The position numbers were made by a program, and so were the translations under genes. Source: Anaerophaga thermohalophila DSM 12881 (GTDB lineage Bacteria > Bacteroidota > Bacteroidia > Bacteroidales > Marinilabiliaceae). Taken from it: a stretch of 48,031 nt of DNA. Position 1 is the stretch's first letter, and each line of letters starts with the position of its first letter. Positions 1 to 7,566 of the stretch are shown here, one piece after another. Under the pieces are notes generated by a model. It was not told where the DNA came from. It did not search any database and saw nothing but the letters and a program-made list of their open reading frames with translations. Where the stretch lies: NCBI RefSeq assembly GCF_000191885.1, contig NZ_AEWI01000003.1:1-48031 (forward strand), given 5' to 3'.

Positions 1-140
1 AACGTCCCGGCTATATGCGCCTGGGCGTGGTTTCAGACCAGCTATGGATTTATCAGCTTGAACGCATGGGAGAGGGGAATACGAAACCCTCAATATGCTG
101 TGGATGCCACGGCTGGCGTATCATAGCTTTGTTGTGTGGC
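1..140 (-). other. attC-like recombination site, left end cut by window
   Basis: On the minus strand this starts with GCCACACAAC (140 to 131) and can fold into a long imperfect hairpin. The segment around 113-127 pairs with 9-30 (GCTAT..TACGCC..GTGG against GCTATATGCGCC..CGTGG). An inner stem pairs 64-67 with 95-98 and 72-76 with 87-91. The site ends at AACGTCC at base 1, exactly where a second inverted GTTGTGTGGC would be expected. Integron attC sites have this form: a 57-141-bp imperfect palindrome bounded by inverted RYYYAAC/GTTRRRY boxes, placed just after the cassette gene stop. The core boxes here (ACACAAC/GTTGTGT) differ at one position from that consensus. The stop codon of the 143-934 gene lies 3 bp from the box. 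Alternative: a mobile palindromic repeat unrelated to integrons. Confidence 0.6.
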
Positions 141-142
141 GT

Positions 143-934
143 TTAATTCTTTTTCTTTTCTTTCTTTACACTTATTAAAAAATAAATTAGAGGGATTATA
201 TACAATACTGGTATATATAAAGTATAATAATTATATCCTTTATTTAGTTTGTTGCCCATGAAAAAAGAATTTATCAATCTATTAAGTATATAATACCATA
301 AAAGTACTTCAAGTAATATAAAAAAGCTTGCAACTATTAAATTTTCAGAATGAACAAATGCAAAATAATCATTAATTTCAAATAGGAGTACATAAAGCCC
401 AATATTCATATGAAAAAGAAAAGTACTTAATGCAAACCCAATGGTTGAAACCTTTCTAAATCTATATCCACATAAAATTAGCCATGCAATGAGAAAAGCG
501 GGTATTAATAAAAATGGAGCTGTTATTAATGAGAAATTAAATGAGTAATATCCGAAACCTAATATAAAAGCAATTATTGATTCTTTATAATATCCTTTCA
601 TTAAGCATGTACCTACTCCAATAACAATAAATGGATTAAAAAAACTATAAAAAACTTCATTGTTCGAAAAAATGCCTAAGCAATACAAAATTCCACACGA
701 AATAATTGAAATTAAAAAAATATGGAATTCTAATTTTTTATTCCTTTCAATAAGAGGTATAAACGACCCAATTAATAATGATGCTAATAAAGATGCTAAT
801 GAATATGATAGAACAGAATTATTATTCTCAAATAAAAAATTGTATGGAACTCCAATTGACGGGAATATGAAAATCATTAAAATGATTGGCAATAGTGTTG
901 ACAGAATGATTTTTGTATTTAATGTTTTCTCCAT
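143..934 (-). CDS. Multi-pass membrane protein carried on an integron-like cassette
   Basis: This is a 263-aa, strongly hydrophobic protein with about eight predicted membrane segments and a lysine-rich cytoplasmic tail (KKEKKKN). I do not recognise the family; its look is that of acyltransferase-3-like or other polytopic integral membrane proteins, but no diagnostic motif is visible. The coding sequence is very AT-rich compared with the core genes to the right, consistent with acquired DNA. It is the only gene between the two GCCACACAAC boxes (131-140 and 1119-1128) and reads in the direction expected of a cassette gene, with its stop against the attC-like hairpin. About 180 bp of cassette leader precede the ATG at 934. 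No clear TAnnTTTG promoter is seen there, so expression may depend on read-through. Confidence 0.75.
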   Translation of the reverse strand: MEKTLNTKIILSTLLPIILMIFIFPSIGVPYNFLFENNNSVLSYSLASLLASLLIGSFIPLIERNKKLEFHIFLISIISCGILYCLGIFSNNEVFYSFFNPFIVIGVGTCLMKGYYKESIIAFILGFGYYSFNFSLITAPFLLIPAFLIAWLILCGYRFRKVSTIGFALSTFLFHMNIGLYVLLFEINDYFAFVHSENLIVASFFILLEVLLWYYILNRLINSFFMGNKLNKGYNYYTLYIPVLYIIPLIYFLISVKKEKKKN

Positions 935-1102
935 TATGATGTCTTTTCTGTATTGTCTGTTTTTGAAAATCTTTAGAACAGATTTTATTACTTTAAGTTT
1001 GTGATTATAATCTGAAAAAACGGTAATTTAGTTTTTCTTTCCTTGGCATTCAGTGTTTTCTTTAAGGAGTTTTTGCCATCAAAATCAATATCTAGGCACA
1101 AT

Positions 1103-1140
1103 CCTTTGTTGTTTTAATGCCACACAACGCCTTTATAAAC
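1103..1140 (-). other. Candidate attI-like site / cassette junction
   Basis: The box GCCACACAAC (1119-1128) is the exact inverse of GTTGTGTGGC at 131-140. On the minus strand it reads GGCGTT followed by GTGTGGC, the kind of GTT core at which integron recombinases cut. It lies 100 bp beyond the recombinase stop codon (1228). That is the expected place for the first junction if the array runs in the same direction as the integrase, the reverse-integron layout known from Treponema denticola. The rest of 935-1227 has no convincing gene. Confidence 0.5.
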
Positions 1141-1227
1141 ACACCGTAAGTGCATATATATTTCTTGTATCAGTTTTAAAAGTACACAATACATGCCAAT
1201 ATAGCATGTATTATGCACCTTTTTATG

Positions 1228-2367
1228 TTAGATTGAATCCCAAAGTTCGTCAAGTGGGTTTATGATTTTACTTAGTTCCTGTGTTGATACGTGAGTGTAT
1301 ATCTCGGTTGTCTTAGTTGATGCATGACCTAATAATGCCTGAATATATCTTAAGTCGGTTCCTTGCTCCAACAAGTGTGTTGCAAAAGAATGACGGAGCA
1401 TGTGGGGCGTAATTCTTCTTTTTATTCCCGCTTTTTTTGCAGCGGTCAACAGAATTTTCCGAATACTGGAAGCACTATATTGGGTTCCGGGGGCCAGTCC
1501 TTCGAAAAGCCATTCTTTTGGACGGTAGATTTTATAATAAGTTCTTAAGTCTTTTAACAGATGTGGTGAAAGAAGGGTGTAACGGTCTTTCTTCCCTTTT
1601 GCCTGTCGTATGATGATTTGATTTCTTTCGGAAAGTATATCAGAAGGTTTCAGATTAATCAATTCACTTCTGCGCAATCCGGCCGAATAAATCATAGATA
1701 ATATGCACTTGTGTTTAATGTTTTTACATTGCTTTATTATAGCGATAACTTCTTGTTTACTCAATACCTTTGGTAAGGATTTTTCCGACCTTGGACGGTC
1801 AATGTAATAGACATTTTTTTCCCTTCCCAAAACTTTTTCATAGTAAAATTTGATGGCATTTATTCTCTGATTTTGTTCTGTCCCCGATATTTTATGTTTT
1901 TCTATCAGTTCAAGCAAATAATTGTTGATATCATCTTTTGAAATTTTTTCTATGGGTTTATTTTTGAAGGCATGAATAAAATCTTTAATATAACCTGTAT
2001 AAGTACGAATGGTGTTTTCACTATATCTTTTTTGCTTCAATTTTTCCAAATAGCCTTCGGGCAGCGGGGTAGATGCCCGATGAGAATATTTTAAATGACT
2101 CAGATTTGATTTCGAAGGGGATGTGTTGTTTTCGGATAACAGAGATTTGTAATCAAGAAAAGCAACCGGTTCCAGGAGACTACGGGTTTTTTGCAGATCG
2201 AATTTACTTCCCGGCTGATACCAACATTTCCGGGTTGCGCTCCAGCGGATCTCCGATAACTGACGCACATTCCGAATCAATTCCGGATCATACGAAAATT
2301 TAAAAAAAATCACTTCGTCGTTTCTGTGGTGATCCGGGACTAATGTTATGGTTGGTTTAGCCTTCAA
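1228..2367 (-). CDS. Xer/IntI-like tyrosine recombinase
   Basis: A 379-aa site-specific tyrosine recombinase. Residues 1-90 are an N-terminal extension typical of some Bacteroidota recombinases. A SAM-like core-binding domain (about 105-190) follows, then the catalytic domain with R232 (SAGLRRSEL), K257 (AKGKKDR), H322/R325 (HMLRH), H348 (LLGH) and nucleophile Y357 (IYTHV), so it looks intact. The catalytic block resembles IntI and XerC/D, but the roughly 16-20-residue insertion that marks classical IntI between the K motif and HxxR is missing. It is adjacent to a cassette bounded by inverted boxes, so the inferred job is capture or excision of cassettes at GCCACACAAC-type sites. Alternatively it could be an orphan Xer-type recombinase. 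Confidence 0.88.
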   Translation of the reverse strand: MKAKPTITLVPDHHRNDEVIFFKFSYDPELIRNVRQLSEIRWSATRKCWYQPGSKFDLQKTRSLLEPVAFLDYKSLLSENNTSPSKSNLSHLKYSHRASTPLPEGYLEKLKQKRYSENTIRTYTGYIKDFIHAFKNKPIEKISKDDINNYLLELIEKHKISGTEQNQRINAIKFYYEKVLGREKNVYYIDRPRSEKSLPKVLSKQEVIAIIKQCKNIKHKCILSMIYSAGLRRSELINLKPSDILSERNQIIIRQAKGKKDRYTLLSPHLLKDLRTYYKIYRPKEWLFEGLAPGTQYSASSIRKILLTAAKKAGIKRRITPHMLRHSFATHLLEQGTDLRYIQALLGHASTKTTEIYTHVSTQELSKIINPLDELWDSI

Positions 2368-2464
2368 TTTGGATGATTATTTTATGCATCAGTAAATTTA
2401 GCATTACCAATTTTTCTTTCCAAATCATCAGGCGTTTTTTTGACATACGACCTGCAGGCGATGT

Positions 2465-2743
2465 TTAAATTTCAAGGTTAATGGCCTCTCCCTTTACAAG
2501 TAAGAACCACTTGTCGTGCTCTAAAGCATGTTTCAAAATGTAGTGATGTTGGTCGTTGGTAACAACTTTAAAGTAGACTGCCTCCGGATAATCCGGTGAT
2601 GATTCCTTTTGATACCAGTGGTCAATAATTTCAGTAATATTAAATGGCATATCGTGCAGATAAAATTTTACAGGATATGCATCTGCACGATAGCCTGAAT
2701 AGCATTCAACACTAATGTCAATCAAATGTGACATTCCAGTCAA
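2465..2743 (-). CDS. Conserved hypothetical small cytoplasmic protein
   Basis: A 92-aa protein starting MTGMSHL or, more likely, at the second methionine (2734). It has no signal peptide or membrane segment. Its body (ECYSGYRADAYPVKFYL, then ITEIIDHWYQ, then YFKVVTNDQHHYILKH and DKWFLLVKGE) looks like a small beta-rich family that recurs in bacterial genomes without assigned function; I know no activity for it. It lies about 100 bp upstream of the recombinase on the same strand, so co-transcription is possible. Association of this family with recombinase neighbourhoods is an impression, not something I can verify here. Confidence 0.7.
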   Translation of the reverse strand: MTGMSHLIDISVECYSGYRADAYPVKFYLHDMPFNITEIIDHWYQKESSPDYPEAVYFKVVTNDQHHYILKHALEHDKWFLLVKGEAINLEI

Positions 2744-2866
2744 AAGTTTTTTGCTGCCGGTGAGCAGGGACGAATTTCGGGCAGCATTCTACAGGTTGCA
2801 TAGTGAGTTTCTCCAAATAAATCGTGCCCGTCTATAAATTCTGGAAAGTTTCTTACTATAAATAAC

Positions 2867-2955
2867 GTGTCAGTTCAGAAAGTGCCGGTTGCAATGCCTC
2901 CCCCGATATCATCGGGGGGGGCTTGCGAAACAGGTGGCACTTTCTGAACTGACAC
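2867..2955. repeat. MITE-like nested palindrome with 20-bp perfect inverted ends
   Basis: GTGTCAGTTCAGAAAGTGCC (2867-2886) is repeated in exact inverted form at 2936-2955. Inside is a second hairpin, CCCCCGAT/ATCGGGGG, near 2900. The 89-bp unit encodes no protein. Its ends match the right end of the 46325-46449 element (GTGTCTGTTCAGGAAGTG), so the two appear to be one family. It lies directly beside a copy of the TGAG-type dispersed repeat. It may also act as a terminator for the flanking genes. Confidence 0.7.
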
Positions 2956-2959
2956 TAAA

Positions 2960-3056
2960 TGAGAGTGCGCCATAAAAAGTATATTTTTGTCAACATCAAG
3001 GCGTTTTAAACAACAATGAGTTTGTTGGTAACAAAGATGCTTTTAGACCCGGCACA
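2960..3056 (+). repeat. Dispersed TGAG repeat, internally deleted copy
   Basis: It begins TGAGAGTGCGCCATAAAAAG and ends ACAAAGATGCTTTTAGACCC. It matches both ends of the copies at 46610-46751 (same orientation) and 15217-15359 (opposite orientation), but lacks about 45 central bases. The deletion falls between the two short AT-rich TTTTAAA/TTTAAAA motifs present in the full copies, which suggests recombination between them. It is intergenic, downstream of gpmI. Confidence 0.7.
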
Positions 3057-3078
3057 ATTATACTTTAAATCAAATCTC

Positions 3079-4608
3079 TTAATCAAAAGCAATCAGGCTG
3101 TGACCTGTCATTTCTTTGGGTTGTTCTATTCCCATAAGTTTCAGAAGTGACGGTGTCACATCGGCCAGAATTCCATTTTCCGCTTTACCTTTACGGTCTT
3201 CCGACACCCAAATAAAAGGGACGGGATTAAGAGAGTGAGCAGTATTGGGAGTCCCGTCAGGATTTACCGCATTGTCAGCATTCCCGTGGTCGGCAATAAT
3301 AATGGCTTCGTAACCGTTCCTTTTCGCTGCTTCAACCACATCTTTCAGGCAACTGTCCACTGCCTTTACCGCTTTCTTAATGGCATCGTAAACACCGGTA
3401 TGTCCTACCATATCGCCATTGGCAAAGTTGAGGCAAATAAAGTCGTACTTGTTTTTGTTGAGTTCGCCCACTACTGCATCCTTCACCTCATAAGCACTCA
3501 TTTCAGGCTGGAGATCATAAGTAGGCACCTTTGGTGAATTTATCAGGATGCGGTCTTCCCCCTCGAATACCTCTTCGCGTCCTCCTGAGAAGAAGAATGT
3601 AACGTGAGCATATTTTTCTGTCTCGGCAATGCGTAACTGCTTCAGACCGTTTTGAGAAACGACCTCTCCCATGGTATTTTTCACATTCTCTTTATCGAAT
3701 AACACGTGCATATTCTTAAATGTCACATCATAAGGTGTGAGCGTGCAATAATACAACGGAATGGTCTTCATATCGTACTCAGGCATATCCTGCTGAGTAA
3801 GTACCTGTGTAATCTCCCGGGCACGGTCATTACGGAAATTAAAAAACACAACTACATCACCCTCTTTAAGCGTCCCGACCGGATTTCCATTGTCATCTAC
3901 ATGAACAATTGGTTTAATGAACTCATCGGTGACATCATTGTCATACGATTCCTGGATTGCTGCCTGAAGGTCCTTTGCCTGTTTTCCTTTACCGTGAACC
4001 ATCAGGTCATAAGCTTCTTTGATGCGTTCCCATCGTTTGTCACGGTCCATAGCGTAGTAACGTCCTACAACCGATGCCACCTGACCAACAGATGTTTTAA
4101 GGTGTTCCATCAATTCGCCCAGATACCCTTTCCCGCTTTTGGGGTCGGTATCGCGACCATCCATAAAAGCATGAACAAACACTTTCTGAAGACCAAAATC
4201 TTTGGCCACGTCAACAAGTTTGTATAAATGTTCCTGACTGCTGTGCACACCTCCTTTGGAAACGAGCCCCATAAAGTGAACCTGTTTGTCGTTCTCCTTA
4301 GCATATTGATAAGCTTTTACAAGTTCCGGATTTTCGGAAATGCTGTTGTCTTTAATGGCAAGATTAATTTTTACCAAATCCTGATAAACAATGCGTCCGG
4401 CACCTATATTAAGGTGTCCCACTTCCGAATTCCCCATTTGTCCTTCGGGTAGACCAACATGTTCGCCGGAAGCCTGAAGCTGAGAATTGGGATATTTTTT
4501 CAGCAGGCTCTCAAAATAAGAAGGGCCTGCTGTGTGAATAGCATCTGTTTTGTCTTTTTTGCCGTATCCCCAACCGTCGAGGATGATCAGTATGGTTTTT
4601 TTGTCCAT
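3079..4608 (-). CDS. gpmI: 2,3-bisphosphoglycerate-independent phosphoglycerate mutase
   Basis: A 509-aa cytosolic enzyme that interconverts 3- and 2-phosphoglycerate in glycolysis and gluconeogenesis, using two Mn ions and a phosphoserine intermediate. Length is normal for the family. Visible hallmarks are the N-terminal metal-binding ILDGWGYG (D11), the phosphorylated serine in GNSEVGH (S61), FMDGRDTDP, the arginine-rich substrate loop ([13 protein letters not shown]) and the C-terminal metal site ADHGNADN. The start ATG at 4608 is well placed. A Bacteroidota -7 element lies about 80 bp upstream at 4685-4692. It appears monocistronic, with a repeat-rich intergenic downstream. A typical core gene with no anomalies. 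Confidence 0.98.
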   Translation of the reverse strand: MDKKTILIILDGWGYGKKDKTDAIHTAGPSYFESLLKKYPNSQLQASGEHVGLPEGQMGNSEVGHLNIGAGRIVYQDLVKINLAIKDNSISENPELVKAYQYAKENDKQVHFMGLVSKGGVHSSQEHLYKLVDVAKDFGLQKVFVHAFMDGRDTDPKSGKGYLGELMEHLKTSVGQVASVVGRYYAMDRDKRWERIKEAYDLMVHGKGKQAKDLQAAIQESYDNDVTDEFIKPIVHVDDNGNPVGTLKEGDVVVFFNFRNDRAREITQVLTQQDMPEYDMKTIPLYYCTLTPYDVTFKNMHVLFDKENVKNTMGEVVSQNGLKQLRIAETEKYAHVTFFFSGGREEVFEGEDRILINSPKVPTYDLQPEMSAYEVKDAVVGELNKNKYDFICLNFANGDMVGHTGVYDAIKKAVKAVDSCLKDVVEAAKRNGYEAIIIADHGNADNAVNPDGTPNTAHSLNPVPFIWVSEDRKGKAENGILADVTPSLLKLMGIEQPKEMTGHSLIAFD

Positions 4609-4684
4609 GGTTATTTTTGTTTAATTATTATTTTTCGTCATAGAAGAGTAACAAACAATATGTCTTTCAGTTTACAATAACCGG

Positions 4685-4692
4685 CAAAAGTA
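4685..4692 (-). promoter_or_regulatory. Candidate -7 promoter element of gpmI
   Basis: The minus strand reads TACTTTTG, a full match to the Bacteroidota primary-sigma -7 consensus TAnnTTTG, 77 bp before the gpmI start. No clear TTTG -33 box is seen at the usual distance, so confidence is moderate. Confidence 0.4.
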
Positions 4693-4817
4693 CCCAATTC
4701 GGCATTGAAAAAAAAGCAGTTGATGTTAAGGAAGTTAAAAAATTAAATACCCCGGGAAGACAGAAAAGACTATTCCGAAAAAGTCATTACTTTTATTCCC
4801 AAAAGGATATACATACT

Positions 4818-6422
4818 ATGAGCATGAGCACGAAAGAAATTGATTTTCAAAACTCCTTAAGAAAAGCAGCATATTTTCTGATAATAACTGTATCCTCGTT
4901 CACTATTTCGGGGCAAGCACAAACAAAACCATACTCAGAGGTTCCATACGAAATTGCGCCCGTTGAAGCACCCTTTAAAATGCCGCCGTTTAATCGTCCG
5001 GATATTCCCAATAAGACCTTCGACATCAGGGATTTCGGAGCCAAAGAAATGGATGCTGACAAAACGAATAAGTGCACCGATGCCATTCACAAAGCCATTG
5101 ATGCGGCCTCTGAAAGTGGCGGCGGTACGGTACTGGTACCTGCCGGCCAATGGTTAACCGGCCCTGTTCATCTTAAAAGTAACATAAACCTCCATCTGGA
5201 AAAAAATGCCTCCCTGTTTTTCAGTGAAGATAAAACGGATTATCTGCCCGTTGTTCCCCAGCGCTACGAGGGGGTTGAAGTATATAATTATTCACCGCTG
5301 ATATATGCCGCCAACGTAACCAATGTGTCCATCACCGGTAAAGGAACTCTCGAAGGCCAGGGACAGCACTGGCTGGAATGGGGAACCGTACAGCCACGGG
5401 CAAATGCCGCTAAAGTGCCTCTGTCACGCCGGAAAAACTTCGGGAAAGGGGCAGGAAAAGAAGGCATGCGTCCCAACTTCGTAGTATTCTGGAAATCAAA
5501 AAATATTCTGGTAGAAGGGATCACCCTGAATGAGAGTCCCATGTGGAATATTCACCTGGTTTATTCACAAAATGCTATTGTAAGAGATATTACCGTCAAC
5601 AGTCTGGACTCGCAAAACGGTGATGGTGTTGTTGTCGATTCTTCTCATGATGTTCTTCTGGAATATAATCAACTGCACACAGGCGACGATGCAATTGTCC
5701 TGAAATCGGGGTTTAACGAAGATGGTCTGGCAATCAATATCCCTACAGAGAATGTAGTCATCCGGAACTACTATGCCTATAAAGTACGCACCGGAAGCGG
5801 GGGCGTTGTTTTTGGCAGCGAAACTTCCGGCGGCATACGCAATGTTTACGTCCATGATGCCGTTTTTGAAAAATGCGACCGGGGCATCCGTTTCAAAACC
5901 GCCAGAGGGCGTGGTAATGTGATAGAAAATATTTTCGTCCGGGACATTAGCATGAAAGACATCACCTACGAAGCCATTAATATTAACACTGCATACGCCG
6001 GAGCAGGCATTGGCCCTTCCCCTATGGTCCGGAATATTGATATCCGGAACATCCGGATAGACGGTGTTCCTGATGCCATTGTTCTGAACGGACTGCCTGA
6101 AAAATGGATAGAAAACATTCGTATGGACAATATAATTGTAACCAACTCTGAAAAAGGCATCCGTTTAGCAAGAGTTAAAAATATCACCTTAGAAAATATC
6201 AGGCTCAAGTCTGAAGAAAGGGCACTAATTGGTAAAGATGTTTATGAATTATATCTGAAGAATATTACACTTAACGACAACGAGAAAGGGGCTCCAATAT
6301 TTCTGGAGGGGAAATATACAGGCGTAATTGTAGCTCCTGATCTGCCAAAAAGCGATATTGACCTCGGAGAAGAAGTCGATAAGAATGCAATTATGAAAAA
6401 CATCCCGGAGGCTAAGTGGTAA
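4818..6422 (+). CDS. Secreted glycoside hydrolase family 28 (polygalacturonase-type)
   Basis: A 534-aa protein with an N-terminal hydrophobic export signal (residues about 15-32, ending near SGQAQ), so it acts in the periplasm or outside the cell. The body is a right-handed parallel beta-helix of the GH28 pectinase family, beginning FDIRDFGAKEMDADKTNKCT. Catalytic-site motifs are NGDGVVVDSS (NxD-type), HTGDDAIVLKSG (the DD pair), GSETSGGIRNV and RGIRFKT (the R-K subsite). GSETSGG in place of the endo-type GHG motif suits exo-acting enzymes or those acting on rhamnogalacturonan. It hydrolyses alpha-1,4-galacturonosyl or related linkages in pectin. It stands alone without a SusCD pair nearby. 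An in-frame ATG at 4824 is an alternative start. Confidence 0.93.
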   Translation: MSMSTKEIDFQNSLRKAAYFLIITVSSFTISGQAQTKPYSEVPYEIAPVEAPFKMPPFNRPDIPNKTFDIRDFGAKEMDADKTNKCTDAIHKAIDAASESGGGTVLVPAGQWLTGPVHLKSNINLHLEKNASLFFSEDKTDYLPVVPQRYEGVEVYNYSPLIYAANVTNVSITGKGTLEGQGQHWLEWGTVQPRANAAKVPLSRRKNFGKGAGKEGMRPNFVVFWKSKNILVEGITLNESPMWNIHLVYSQNAIVRDITVNSLDSQNGDGVVVDSSHDVLLEYNQLHTGDDAIVLKSGFNEDGLAINIPTENVVIRNYYAYKVRTGSGGVVFGSETSGGIRNVYVHDAVFEKCDRGIRFKTARGRGNVIENIFVRDISMKDITYEAININTAYAGAGIGPSPMVRNIDIRNIRIDGVPDAIVLNGLPEKWIENIRMDNIIVTNSEKGIRLARVKNITLENIRLKSEERALIGKDVYELYLKNITLNDNEKGAPIFLEGKYTGVIVAPDLPKSDIDLGEEVDKNAIMKNIPEAKW

Positions 6423-6522
6423 AAGGTTGTTCCCCGGGTTTACCAGGGATTATATTCTGCAATCACCGTTCACTTTCTATTACACCACCTCTTCGATGTT
6501 GATGACTACAAAGAATGATTTA

Positions 6523-6720
6523 TGAACCCGGTCTAAAAAGCATCTGTGTTGATAAACTCATTTGTGAATGTCGAAGAGTGGATGCCGGATGTGGAATCTT
6601 TCAGATAAATTTTTAAATTTGACAACAAATAAAGGTCATACAAACTGTTAAATTTATTTTTAGATAAGCCCGATCTGAAAAGCATCTTTGTTGCCAGACT
6701 CATTATTATTTTCAAATTCA
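6523..6720 (-). repeat. Two truncated end-fragments of the dispersed TGAG repeat
   Basis: The sequence at 6523-6560 (CCCGGTCTAAAAAGCATCT..) and at 6667-6702 (CCCGATCTGAAAAGCATCTTTG) each match one end of the 15217-15359 repeat (CCCAGTCTAAAAAACATCTTTG) in the same orientation. Neither has the opposite end. They fill most of the 355-bp gap between the GH28 and DUF308 genes. A 62-codon reading frame here is repeat-derived and not credible as a gene. Confidence 0.6.
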
Positions 6721-6777
6721 AACAGCTGATTGAAAGTTGGTAGAAAAATTTAACAAAATATTGAAAGTGTATTAATC

Positions 6778-7302
6778 ATGAAAGAATTCTTATACAGAAA
6801 CACTACTACCGAAATCATAAAAGGGGTGCTTGCCCTATTGATTGCACTCCTGATATTTATTGACCCCGCTAAAGCTTTAATGACCATTGCCACCTATCTT
6901 GGCATCCTGGCCCTGATAGCGGGAATTGTATTAATCATTTCCGCAGTAAGAGGGAAAAACGAAGTAAAAAATTTCATTCTCGTTCAGGGTATCTTTTATA
7001 CATTAATCGGACTTCTGATTGTTGCCTATCCCGGGGGAACAGCCAGTTTGATGGTCGTATTTATCGGGCTTTTCATCACCTTTTTAGGAGCCATACAACT
7101 CGCTGCTTATCTGCAAATGAAAGAAGCCGGCCCTGCTCCAAGGCTATCACTTATCCACGCTATTCTTTCACTGGCCATCGGGTTACTTCTGCTCTTCAAT
7201 CCGTTCGAAGGAGCTGTTCTGGCAACCCTCATCATGGGAGGATATGCCCTGTGGTTTGGCATCACACGCTTGTATCTGGCATGGCGAATACATAACAGAT
7301 AA
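6778..7302 (+). CDS. HdeD-family (DUF308) membrane protein
   Basis: A 174-aa inner-membrane protein with six predicted transmembrane helices and short loops, matching the HdeD/DUF308 family in length and in its internally repeated three-helix pattern (ALLIFIDPAKALMTIATYLG and later LLLLFNPFEGAVLATLIMG are equivalent segments). In Escherichia coli HdeD is linked to acid resistance at high cell density; the biochemical role of the family is otherwise unknown. It is followed within 4 bp by a strong hairpin terminator, so it is a single-gene transcript or the end of one. Confidence 0.88.
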   Translation: MKEFLYRNTTTEIIKGVLALLIALLIFIDPAKALMTIATYLGILALIAGIVLIISAVRGKNEVKNFILVQGIFYTLIGLLIVAYPGGTASLMVVFIGLFITFLGAIQLAAYLQMKEAGPAPRLSLIHAILSLAIGLLLLFNPFEGAVLATLIMGGYALWFGITRLYLAWRIHNR

Positions 7303-7305
7303 AAT

Positions 7306-7336
7306 AAAAAAGCCGGCACTTTCGCCGGCTTTTTTA
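7306..7336. terminator. Rho-independent terminator after the DUF308 gene
   Basis: A perfect GC-rich stem AGCCGGC/GCCGGCT (7311-7317 with 7324-7330) with a six-base loop is flanked by A6 and T6 runs, so it can act in both directions. It ends the DUF308 gene on the plus strand and also lies just beyond the 3' end of tRNA-Phe on the minus strand. Confidence 0.92.
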
Positions 7337-7348
7337 TTGTTTGTGGGG

Positions 7349-7421
<73 letters not shown>

Positions 7422-7437
7422 ATTTCAAAAGCAGTTG

Positions 7438-7467
7438 CAAATATACTGAAAGATTTGTTTTAACAAA
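7438..7467 (-). promoter_or_regulatory. Promoter of tRNA-Phe
   Basis: On the minus strand TTTG (7467-7464) is followed after 18 bases by TATATTTG (7445-7438), a near-perfect Bacteroidota primary-sigma promoter. The -7 box ends 16 bp before the tRNA 5' end. Confidence 0.75.
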
Positions 7468-7533
7468 ACCATTGCCGTCATTTTTAATCCTTCCTTTTTT
7501 CTGATTCCAACATGATATTCCCTGATGTTTAGT

Positions 7534-7541
7534 TATTTTTG
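7534..7541 (+). promoter_or_regulatory. Candidate -7 element of the M16 protease gene
   Basis: TATTTTTG matches TAnnTTTG and lies 25 bp before the ATG at 7567. It falls inside the longer open frame beginning at 7525, which argues that translation starts at 7567. No good -33 box is visible. Confidence 0.4.
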
Positions 7542-7566
7542 CGCTCAAATTTTTCCAATACAGCCC

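Noticed and set aside
1..142. C-terminal end of a plus-strand gene
   Set aside because: Two frames stay open to near base 120-143, but the sequence folds as a palindrome and ends in a box repeated at 1119; codon content is not protein-like.
1053..1265. 70-codon plus-strand frame across the cassette junction
   Set aside because: It spans the recombination box and the 3' end of the recombinase gene; no coding character.
3706..4227. 173-codon frame antisense to gpmI
   Set aside because: Shadow of a strongly conserved enzyme gene; no signal, motif or RBS of its own.
7525..7566. Upstream start for the M16 protease (extra 14 codons)
   Set aside because: A promoter-like -7 box lies inside this stretch and the family N-terminus begins at the ATG at 7567.
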